The notes under the pieces are model-generated. The model saw only the letters and a program-made list of their open reading frames with translations. It was not told the origin of the DNA and made no database searches. A program made the position numbers and the translations under genes. Shown piece by piece: positions 1 to 9,400 of a stretch of DNA of 64,000 nt. The DNA is from Helicoverpa zea (Eukaryota; Arthropoda; Insecta; Lepidoptera; Noctuidae), in NCBI RefSeq assembly GCF_022581195.2, contig NC_061470.1:372001-436000 (forward strand), in the 5' to 3' direction. Numbering within the stretch: the stretch's first letter is position 1; each line of letters starts with the position of its first letter.

Positions 1-881
1 TTATTTAATTTAGTGAGTTTAGGAATTGTCATCTCTTTTAAAGTATCTAATCGAGAACAAAAATCATTATAGGTTGAAATAGGATCATACAATTTTAGGG
101 CTAAATCATTGAATATTGTTTTGGAAATAGTTTTATACTTTATCCAATCTGCTTTTTTGTATATAAATCTATCAACTGGGGGATTAATTTGATATTTATC
201 TATTTGTAGAGTAATCTCTGTTATTGTTGGATAGTGATAACTACCCATGGCATCATCATGCACAGACCACTCGCATATTGATGCGAGGTTAGCACTAACA
301 AAGCTAACATCAATTGCAGATGGATTTCGTCTCGGGTTATTAACAGTTGTAAAACTACCATCATTCAAAATACATAAATCCAAGTCATCAATGATATTAA
401 ATAAATCCTGACCTCTGCTCTTAGTGGATAGACAACCAAATGCAATGTGATGCGCATTAAAATCACCGCTGATAAAGATGGGCTTTGGAAGATCATTAAT
501 TATATTACGCAGTCTGTTGATTCGTAGGTGTCCACTAGAAGGAGGACAGTATACACAAAGAATAGTTAAGCTACCATGCACAGTAGATAAGGACAAAGCA
601 ACAGTTTGTATGTCTTCATAAAATCTAGTGTTTAAAACTGTGTACTTTAAGTATGGCTTAATTAGTATTGCTACACCATTATGAGCATTTTTGGAATTTT
701 GATTATAAATATTATATCCAGGTATTCTAAAATTATGATCTTTAAACCATGTTTCGTTAAGTAAGCAAATGTCAATATTTTGTTTTTCTAAGAATTGAAT
801 TAATAAGGGTTTCTTACTATTGGCACTCTGTATGTTATACTGAGCAATACGTAGCTTAGATATTGTGTGACTTGGATCCAT
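1..881 (-). CDS. Non-LTR retrotransposon ORF2, endonuclease domain (partial)
   Basis: The frame begins at the ATG complementary to 879-881 and stays open to the window edge, about 293 residues. It reads as an apurinic-type endonuclease that would nick target DNA: QYNIQS near residue 13, NETW near 43, GDFNAHH in the middle, and an AID motif before the C-terminal histidine motif. The last motif reads G-S-Y-H; the family usually has S-D-H. The reverse transcriptase that should follow lies outside the window. No internal stop is seen. The start is chosen because it overlaps the ORF1 stop. Confidence 0.8.
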   Translation of the reverse strand, partial: MDPSHTISKLRIAQYNIQSANSKKPLLIQFLEKQNIDICLLNETWFKDHNFRIPGYNIYNQNSKNAHNGVAILIKPYLKYTVLNTRFYEDIQTVALSLSTVHGSLTILCVYCPPSSGHLRINRLRNIINDLPKPIFISGDFNAHHIAFGCLSTKSRGQDLFNIIDDLDLCILNDGSFTTVNNPRRNPSAIDVSFVSANLASICEWSVHDDAMGSYHYPTITEITLQIDKYQINPPVDRFIYKKADWIKYKTISKTIFNDLALKLYDPISTYNDFCSRLDTLKEMTIPKLTKLN

Positions 882-2125
882 TACTTTAGATTTTTAAGTA
901 AAGTTTCTTTAATACTGTTTATGGTAGTAGGCGTATTATCTCCCTTATTACCTAGTTCCACCAATGTTTGCACCAGGGCCATGAGTACATCATTGCTGGC
1001 AACTATTTGTGCTTTGATGTCCACCTTAGGGACTTCCTTAGGTTTATTTACATTATGTACAGTATTATTTACAACAGGCTTATTTACAGAAGTATGTACA
1101 GACTTATTTACAGATGTATGTACAGACTTATTTACAGTTTTATTTACATTATTATCAACTAGTTTCATTTTTGGAGGTGAAAGAGGTGGAAATTGTGAAA
1201 TATCAGTCATTTGTTGTTTTGTCATTGTTGCACTTGCGTAAGTTATTTTATTTTTCTTTTCTAAAATTTTGTTTAATTTAATTGGACACAATCTAGATAT
1301 TGCCAGATGAGGCCCACTGCAATTGACACAGCAGATCTCTGTTGGTTTGTCACATACTTTATATAAATGCTCACCTCCACAAATGGAACATCTTTGTTTA
1401 CCATTGCATATTCTAGCAGAATGGTTAAATTTGAAGCAACGGAAACATTGCTGCAATGGGGGGACATATTCAAATACTCGGTATGAAAATAAATCATATT
1501 GTACATTGTCTGGAAGAATATTTGATAGAAAAGTTATGCTAACTGTTTGTAGTGGTACTCGCTCTTGTCCAACTTTCTTTGTGAATCTTCTTACAGCTAT
1601 TATTTCATAGATTGAAGACAGTTTTGTATATAATTCTTTGTTAGAGATGTTTGCTGGTACAAATCTGATTATACCTGTTTTTTCTATTTGCGCAGCCGGA
1701 ATAAATGCTTTCAAATCATGTTTGTTAAGAAAAGCAGTATTATTAATAAAATTATTAGCAGTATTATATTGCTTGAATATTACCGCTATTTTATTCGCAT
1801 TAATGCGCTGTATGGCCGTCACCCCTTTTATTTCGCTAGAAAATATGTGGTTAAGGTAGATAGGGCTCTTATTTCCTATTCTATCCTTATTGTTGGTGGC
1901 TTCAATGAACACTTTAAAGTCCACATAGGGTGCATTTTCTGGATATAGTCTTTTATAATCTGGTTTGAAATATGGTGTATAGTCAGTACGCTCACCGCCG
2001 CCGCCATCACCACAGCAGTCCATCGCAGTCCCTTCGCCTCCGGCCTCAGACCGGGGACGTTTATGTGAGGTGGGCGGGTTATCCCCGCCCCCCTCATTTC
2101 CCACCATTTTCACAGTTTTCCACAC
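881..2125 (-). CDS. Non-LTR retrotransposon ORF1 (Gag-like RNA-binding protein)
   Basis: A 414-aa protein that would bind the element's RNA and form the ribonucleoprotein used for retrotransposition. Three consecutive zinc knuckles lie at about residues 227-280: C-x2-C-x4-H-x4-C, C-x2-C-x3-H-x4-C and C-x2-C-x3-H-x6-C. This is the triple-knuckle arrangement of Jockey/I-type ORF1 proteins. The region before them (about 100-225) fits the RNA-binding domain that usually precedes the knuckles. Residues 325-361 form a low-complexity run of imperfect NKSVHTSV-type repeats. The frame is intact. Its stop codon overlaps the ORF2 start as TAATG, so ORF2 is probably made by coupled re-initiation. Confidence 0.85.
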   Translation of the reverse strand: MWKTVKMVGNEGGGDNPPTSHKRPRSEAGGEGTAMDCCGDGGGGERTDYTPYFKPDYKRLYPENAPYVDFKVFIEATNNKDRIGNKSPIYLNHIFSSEIKGVTAIQRINANKIAVIFKQYNTANNFINNTAFLNKHDLKAFIPAAQIEKTGIIRFVPANISNKELYTKLSSIYEIIAVRRFTKKVGQERVPLQTVSITFLSNILPDNVQYDLFSYRVFEYVPPLQQCFRCFKFNHSARICNGKQRCSICGGEHLYKVCDKPTEICCVNCSGPHLAISRLCPIKLNKILEKKNKITYASATMTKQQMTDISQFPPLSPPKMKLVDNNVNKTVNKSVHTSVNKSVHTSVNKPVVNNTVHNVNKPKEVPKVDIKAQIVASNDVLMALVQTLVELGNKGDNTPTTINSIKETLLKNLK

Positions 2126-2466
2126 CTAGCACTTTTGTTTTAATTACTTTTACATAAAAAAAAACTAGCAAATGTTTAATAAAAACAAATTTTGAAAAAA
2201 TCCTGAACCGCGCTTATTTAAAGTTCCCGCCAGAATCCGCGTCACGTCAACAATTTCATAGACAATTTGACTATATTTCAAACATTCTTGATTTTTGTTT
2301 ATGTGTTCTAGACAAAGAGTAAAGTAATATATAGGGAAAAGAGAGCCCACTCACGTGTTATTCTTGCAACCCAATTTGACAATGCGCCATCTTTTTCTAA
2401 ATTGGCCCCGAACTACCTACATAGCTATAGCTATAAAAATATTATAATTATGCATCATATTCATAA

Positions 2467-2554
2467 CATTTTCTATTAGGGTAAGTAGCACCATATAACT
2501 ATAACATTGGTTATCGTTATAGTTACATGGTGCTACTTACCCTAATAGAAAATG
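2467..2554. repeat. Near-perfect inverted repeat, 39-bp arms
   Basis: Arms 2467-2505 and 2516-2554 are reverse complements with a single mismatch and are separated by 10 nt. Such a structure may be a small fold-back transposon or a palindromic rearrangement. There is no open reading frame and no obvious target duplication. Confidence 0.9.
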
Positions 2555-2991
2555 TCATCGTTAATATAGTAAAAGGTCGAAGGAAAACAAATAATTATTA
2601 TATATTACTTTTTATTTACGCGTGTATGCGGAATGCAAAAAACCGCCATATTGATATTATTATGATTGGTTTTGTTAAGTTACTTAGAATACTGACACCT
2701 GGTCTTTTTAGATGAAATTTGATATTTGTGCTTTTTTAAACCGTATTTAATTTATTCGCCTATTATATCTTTTTTTAAAGTGTCTAATATTTTCCTCATA
2801 CTTTTCTCTAATTAATATTGCATAAATAATTTTATATTAACAAACAAAATCGATTATAGTGTAGTGCCATCTGTTGGTAATTTAAGGTATCTTTTAGATA
2901 GTAAATAGTTTCCGGGCCAAATAAAAGGTGGCGACTCTTCGTTTACTTAGCTGTCAAAATGTACGGAGTGTCCTCCCCCTGGTTCTAGACC

Positions 2992-2994
<3 letters not shown>

Positions 2995-3048
<54 letters not shown>
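2995..3048. repeat. Homopolymer T run (54 nt)
   Basis: Uninterrupted thymines. On the minus strand this is a poly(A) tract, such as the tail of a short retroelement, but no recognisable element body adjoins it. Its exact length is likely to be unreliable in sequencing. Confidence 0.9.
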
Positions 3049-3356
3049 CTAAACTTTTCAAAATCCTTCTGGATTCCTGATTATAAAATTTTATGAACAG
3101 TTGGATGAGTACGTGGGCTTAGCGAATGATATTTATATGTTTCTTTTTTATGATTTGGCAGTTGACAAATGGTCATAAACAAATGAAAATCTTAAAAGCT
3201 ATAAACGTTCAATAACTGTTGTCTATGGTTATGTTTTGATTGTTTATGCTGTTTTGGGGGTTATTTTTCGTAAACGAAATAAAATCCATTTTCATCTCGC
3301 ATAATTTGAACTTATAGTGATCATTTTCAAGTGGTAGTGCTATTAAAACCTTGAAG

Positions 3357-4723
3357 ATGTCGATTGGCGTTCCAATTAAAGTACTACACGAAGCGGAAGG
3401 CCATGTAGTGACCTGTGAAACGAACACCGGCGAAGTATATCGCGGGAAGCTTATTGAGGCTGAAGATAACATGAATTGCCAAATGACGCTCGTCACCGTG
3501 ACGTATCGGGACGGGCGCGTAGCCCAGCTGGAGAATGTGTACATAAGGGGATCAAAGATCAGGTTCCTTATATTACCGGACATGTTAAAAAATGCGCCTA
3601 TGTTTAAACGTCAAGGGAATAAGCCGACCGCAGGACGCGGCAAGAGTGCGATATTACGAGCACAGGGTTAGTATTATTTCATTAACGCGTATGTAAAGAC
3701 CGTCTCAGTATCAATACCACTTGTTTGATAACAAAACATTTCTCTGTTGCTATGTGAAGTGATTGGCCTCTAGTGAGCTGATACTTCTACAATCCACAGT
3801 GACTACTGACTTTTCAAATCTATGTATGAATGAACAAAGTCAGCAATTTACTATTATTTTCTTGATTTCAACTAAACAACCAACTGTATCTGACTAAAAT
3901 CAACATTAAAGTACTAGATTTTAGCAGTGACTCTTCTAAATGAGAAAATATAGATATTTATACAAACTTGATGTCTACAATCTTCAAATAGGTAACAATA
4001 AATGTTTACAAATGACAAGTGAAATAACTACTCTTTCTAAGTCTGAAGTCAGCCCTTTGGTCACGTTGGTTCACCCTCACCGCTGCTAACCCTCAGCGGG
4101 AAGGGTCATTAGATGATTTTTGATGTTGTTAAAAAAAAGCATTTTGGTCACAAGTTTACTCCACTAAGCACTTGCTAATAATGTAATGTCTTAATGTTCT
4201 GTGGGCACTTGGGCCCCATGGTCCTAAGGTTTCAACCCTAAATGGCTCAAATTGCTAGTGAGGTTTACTTACATCTTTGTGCCTTTTGTGGTTTTCTTTG
4301 GCTGCAGCCATTGATTTGAAAGTTTAACATACTGACTTACCATTTTTTTTAACGACGTCAAAAATCATCAAATGACCCCTCCCGTTGTGAGTTAGCAGCG
4401 GTGAGGGTGTGTCAGACTCTTACTGACTAAAAACCGTCGTAGGCCTTTTATGTACCAGGGCCGAGGTAACTCTTTCGAACAATCCCGCAGCCCCGGCAGA
4501 ATACTGACTTACCCTGGCATTTATAATATTAATAAGGATTGTTGTGCAAAGACTAGTCTGAAAGCATAACCAAGACTGAAAATAAATTTTATTGTTGTAT
4601 GATAGTTGAATGTTATTAATAATGTTGATGTGTATTCCAGCTGCCGGGCGAGGCCGGGCGGGCGGCCGAGGGGGAGGGCACCGGGGCGGCTGGCAGGGCG
4701 GGTCGGGACCATCGCGACGCTAG
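3357..4723 (+). CDS. SmD3: Small nuclear ribonucleoprotein Sm D3
   Basis: SmD3 is one of seven Sm proteins that form the ring on U1, U2, U4 and U5 snRNAs in the nucleus. Exon 1 (3357-3666) encodes a complete Sm fold: IGVPIKVLHEAEGH at the N-terminus, the Sm1 strand region with GEVYRGKL, and the Sm2 motif with IRGSKIRFLILP. Intron 3667-4640 (GT-AG, phase 1) is followed by exon 2 (4641-4723), which gives an RGG-rich basic tail containing AAGRGRAGGRGGG, the kind of tail that is arginine-dimethylated in this family. The spliced protein is 130 aa, close to the human length. Without splicing, exon 1 would stop at once (TAG, 3669-3671). The start is the ATG at 3357; an in-frame TTG six bases earlier is not used. 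A poly(A) signal AATAAA lies near 5117. This looks like a housekeeping gene in good order. Confidence 0.97.
4072..4409. mobile_element. Fold-back MITE in the SmD3 intron
   Basis: Arms of about 67 bp (4072-4138 and 4343-4409) are reverse complements at roughly 85-90% identity. They share motifs such as 'accgctgctaac' and 'aaaaatcatc' on opposite strands. The core of about 200 bp is non-coding. This is the structure of a non-autonomous DNA transposon; no clear target duplication could be fixed by eye. It sits wholly inside the intron, away from both splice sites. Confidence 0.8.
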
Positions 4724-6417
4724 CCTACCACACCCGTGATAACATCTGTCTAGTTATAATATATAATAAGTAGGCTACTCTAAGATATCATTATTTTTAA
4801 GTTCTAACCAATGTACACACTTTCAAGTGGCATTGCCAAACTAGCTTCATAAATCCAAACTGTGGCCCTGTTCACTACTGTATAATTTGTGATGTTCAAT
4901 TTGTGGTCATACTTTCACAGAAAGGTTAGTTTCATCCAAGTTAGTAGATAAAAACCCAGAATTGATCAGTGTTGGTTTTGGATCAGCATGCCAAATAATG
5001 GCGATATTTTATTAGTCAAATATGACTCGAGAGTATACCAATGTGGTTTTGGTAGCAAGTATGTCTTGTAAATGTGTGACAATTTTGTGATCAGACCAGT
5101 GTGTGTAAGATATGGAATAAACTCTTATAAAGTAATATTCTTATTTATTTTACGGGTTGTCAGAGACTAGATACTCTGACAAGTAGTAGTTCTGCCATGA
5201 GGTTACCCAGGGTTAGCCGGTCCTCTATGTAAAACACTGGTATTCAGCTGCATAGAATCTGACCCCAACATGTGCAACATGCCCTTGCTGTCAATCAGAC
5301 CTTTTGAGATGAGCCTCAAACATGCTCCACAGAATGTTATTGTATGGTTTTATTTTATTTATAGTCATCATCATCAGCCTATCGCAGTCCACTGCTGGAC
5401 ATAGGCCTCTCCAAGTGCACGCCACTGAGATCGATTTTCAGCTTATATATTTATATATAAGTATATTTATAGTAATGAGCGAAAACATAAACAACATTTA
5501 TATTACGAATAGATTTATTGAACTGTACTATGTCATGGGAGCTGAACCTACGACAAAATAGTTCACCGCCCGGACGCACCCGCATCGCATGCGCAGGTGT
5601 GAAAACTAAGAATATTGCAGTGATCCATTTTGTAGTATTTCCTCAAGTAACACAGTGTCAATAGTACAAATTAAATCTTAATCATAAATAATGACACACA
5701 CCCTAGCTAACTCACACCGTGGCCGGAGCCCTATCTATCTACTATCACATGGCGTCGAGGGACAAGTTATATATATTTCTGCTTACAGTCTGTATGTCCG
5801 TCGAGGCTAATTCTAGGATAGTAAAAATACATATCTATACAACTTAAGCTATGTTAATCAGTTCTACGTAACTTATAGTTACAATTCGTTCCGCGCGGAC
5901 ACGCGGGCACCGAGCTATGGCGACATACTCACGATGGCCTCACGTGCTCGCCGTGGTCAAGCTATCATTGCGAAAACTCTGTCAATACTTAGTTTACACT
6001 AAATGTTACAGATTTTTTCGCTCATAAATATTATTATTATTTTGTTACTCAACATTCCTTCTTTCTTTATTGACGAGAGCGACAATACTCCAATTGTAAT
6101 TTACTCTCATGTACACACACCTAGTTAATTTAACTTAGAAGGCTCTATACCTTTGTGATTCTGCATACCTAGGCAACTGTTTCATGTACACCTAGTTTAA
6201 TATTCTAATGCTACTTTACGCTCGAATTATGTGCATATGAAGGAGAAATATTTACACTTAGATCCGAGTAGATACCACATTTTTGAAAATCTTGAGTAAC
6301 CGAGAACTGCTACATTTTGTAGTGCAGCTCGTAAACCGATCGCCGTCTAGGTCCAGCCTAGAATAATTTCCAATAGTTCGCCGTGACCGTGCAGAGTGTG
6401 GTGCTGCAGGGCGCAGG
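4724..6417. other. SmD3 3' UTR and convergent intergenic region
   Basis: This holds the SmD3 3' UTR (poly(A) signal near 5117), a dispersed repeat fragment (5365-5443), and AT-rich DNA that should include the 3' UTR of the minus-strand NRF-6-like gene. A minus-strand AATAAA lies near 6064. The two genes converge here. No further gene is seen. Confidence 0.6.
5365..5443 (+). repeat. Dispersed lepidopteran repeat fragment ('gctggacataggcctctcc' type)
   Basis: The fragment is almost identical to 62978-63060 in the same orientation. The motif is widespread in lepidopteran genomes as part of a retroelement. The short length suggests a truncated copy. Confidence 0.75.
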
Positions 6418-9400
6418 TCACAGGCTGGGCTTGTCGGCGGGCTTGGCGGCGGCTGCGGAGGCGCGCGGCGCGGGGCGGGCGAGCGCGCGGTGCAGGCGCT
6501 GCGCCGGCAGCTCCACCAGCAGCGCCAGTGGGAGCGCCGCCATGTACGACACCGCCGCCACGCCGAACCACTCCACGATCTGCCGGACACGCCGCGTCAG
6601 TACACAGGGAGGCACATGCAGGGCAGGACAGGCGGGGTGTACTCACCGCGGACTGGCGGTCCAGCATGGAGGGCATGAGGCGCGCCGCCACCAGCGACTT
6701 GTTGATGGGCATGTGCAGCAGCAGCGCGCCGAACGACAGCCGCGCCCAGCCCGCCCACCCGCGCCACGACAGCACGCGCCGCACGCCCGCTGCAACACCA
6801 CACTTACTCACAACACAGCATTGTGTGAAAGAGCCACTATAGCCCTGAACCGCAAAAGGCGTTTCAACGAATACGACCCGTCGTGTAGAACTAGTGATCC
6901 ATTATGAAATGAATGGACGTCACAAAACAAAAAAATCTTCGTACTTACTTAGACACACACTTATCTATTTTCCTTAGGAATAAGAAACATCGCCTCCTCA
7001 CAAAATCTAACGCATTTTTAAAGTTGTCATCGTTTGTTTCGAAATAAACATTCTTTGATGGCAATTGAAAGGCGATGTCAATAAGTTGTACTCACAGTGC
7101 ACGCCGTTCATGGCGCCGAGCAGCGCCAAGGCGACGAAGAAGGAGAAGACGGGGCGCTCGAGCGCGGCCAGCGCGGCGGCGGCCAGGCGCGCGGGCGGCC
7201 CGCGGCCCAGCGCCAGCGGAGACGCCGCCACCCACCACGCCGCCGCCGGCACGCTCGCCACCGACACCCAGCCGAACACCTGCAGCACCGCACACAACTC
7301 ACTGCACCACGTTGCTTGTTCAAGTAGCGTGAAACTTGCCAAAGAAGAGAACTATACCTATACGTACATTACAACAGGCTTAAGAAAATAATGATGCTGA
7401 ATAATTGCTGTTATTCGTACACTACAGACATATCACTTTTCCTAACCACCACGTATATTTTTTACACTTGCAATTATCTAGATAATGGACTATGATCAAC
7501 GTCCTATTATTTACGTGATGCATTGAAGGCGTACGCTCTTTGATTGTAGGCATTACAGTAAAGTGCATGTTGTGTTCCGGCTCGGCTCCAGCATAATCTG
7601 AACGTGTTGGAATATTACAGGCATTAGCGAGACGTTACATTGTTGACACAAGCAATCACACACATCAACATGTATTATTACAAGACTAACGATAGGCTTA
7701 ACATACATAGTTGTTAGCGTTATAAGATCATACATCCTGCATACAACAGCGAATTGCAATTGTTTCTGATGGTAGATAAATGTGATGTTGTCGTTGTCAA
7801 TACTTGTCGGTTGGAAAATGGTTGGATAGCATGTCATTCATCACAAGCTTCTTAGTATTACCTACATGTAGGGCTGCCATCCATCCGGGTTTCCCCGGAT
7901 TTGTCCTCGTTTGGAGGCCGTCCGGGCGGGGTTTCAAGAAGTGTCCGGGAAAAACCCGGACACTTTTCATGTAAGGAAGCACCTCATTGAATTTAAGTAT
8001 GTATATGACAATAGTAAATGGATTACAAATTAGGTATCATTTTGTTTAAAAAAAATCGTACTCGTTCGGGGAAAAAATGCGATTTACGCCAAATGTCCGG
8101 GTTTTTTTATTGTTTGTCCGGGTTTGGCGAAATTCGAGATGGCAGCCCTACCTACATGCACTTCTCATTAAATAAACCAATAGGTAACATCCGAATGTTC
8201 ATTCTTAGTGAATAAATATAAATACGGTACATACTGTTAAATAGGATGGTAAATAATGACGATTACAACATATCTTTCACGTCGCTTTATCACTTATGTA
8301 TGGTTGAAACAATGTTCGTTTTGATTACGTCCATCGCTCAACAATGTAATCTGCCGGGCAGCTGCAGATAATACGCAGGAACCAGTTGAGGAATAGCCGA
8401 TAGCGTGCGTCACGCTCGTTAGTTATTGCAAAGGGAAATGAGGAGGTCAGCATTGCAGAAAGATACGACACGATCAAAGAGAAAATAGCTTGGCTTATCT
8501 TCTACAGAAACTATAAATGCAGCTTTAACGCTGCTACTTCAAAGTTCTGAGTCTAAAACAAATGGCGAAACGCGAGTCACTGATGCACAGACTGAGCACT
8601 TCGTCAAGTCGTGAGCTCCAGTGTCACTGTGCTCTGTGTGACAAGCTGCTCTAGCGGTACCTTGTAGCGCGACAGCGGCACGTCGTGGTCGAGCAGCGCG
8701 TGGTGCAGGTGCGCCAGCAGCAGCCCCGCCAGCGCGCCCGGCACGTTGCCCAGCGGCGACTGGTACAGCACGTTGAACGACCGCTCCCCGTCGTACGCCA
8801 GCCGCACCGACCTGACCACGGAACATGCCTCAGTCAAGCAGCAGAGTCCGAACCCACAGAGCTAATGTTATAGCATCTTGGTAGACTTACTCAGGACGAT
8901 GCATGACGTAGGTGGGCACGAGCTGCCAGGAGTAGGCGAGGCCGAACAGCAGCGCGATGGAGGCGAGCAGCAGCGCGCCGAGCACGGCCAGCGCCGCGCG
9001 CCGCCAGCGCCACAGCACCAGCGTCAGGGCCAGGCACGCCGCGTACAGCTGCATGTCCGCCGCCAGGTACCTGCACAGACAGGTCACAGCTAACACTCAG
9101 TGGCAAGGCCTTATGTGATGGAGTTTCATCTTAGATCTGACTGATATGATGATGATGATGATGTCCTCCTAGCCGATTATCGGCTACGGCGGCTGTTCTC
9201 ATGTAAGGAGATTAGCCAACTACGCAGGACATATTATAGTGCACGAGCATTTGCGCAGATACAGGTGCACTCACTATTCCTTAACTCTCATAGCCCGATG
9301 GGATGGTAATCCGACACGACCGGAGAGAGATCAGGCGCAGGACCGACATTTACGTGCTCTCCGATGCACGGGTGTATCAATCACCAGCTTCCAGGCTCCG

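Larger units (their letters stand above)
1..2160 (-). mobile_element. Jockey-like non-LTR retrotransposon, 5' part, cut by window edge
   Basis: Two overlapping minus-strand reading frames have the order typical of a Jockey/CR1-group LINE: a zinc-knuckle ORF1 followed by an AP-endonuclease ORF2. The element's 5' end lies near 2130-2160; its reverse transcriptase and tail lie outside the window to the left. A short GC-rich patch at about 1985-2100 covers the start of ORF1. No target-site duplication can be tested because one end is missing. Clade placement is inferred from the ORF1 zinc-knuckle pattern and the stop/start overlap. Confidence 0.85.
2161..3356. other. Intergenic AT-rich stretch before SmD3
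   Basis: No gene is seen here. The stretch holds a long near-perfect hairpin (2467-2554), a run of 54 thymines (2995-3048) and otherwise unremarkable AT-rich DNA. The last 100 or so bases probably include the promoter and 5' UTR of SmD3, but no clear TATA box is visible. Confidence 0.6.

Noticed and set aside
6258..6907. Several overlapping arginine- or alanine-rich frames on both strands
   Set aside because: They are shadow frames of the GC-rich exons of NRF-6-like gene 1, and the splice-consistent frame is clear. The same applies at 7065-7391, 8539-9106 and 13345-13595.
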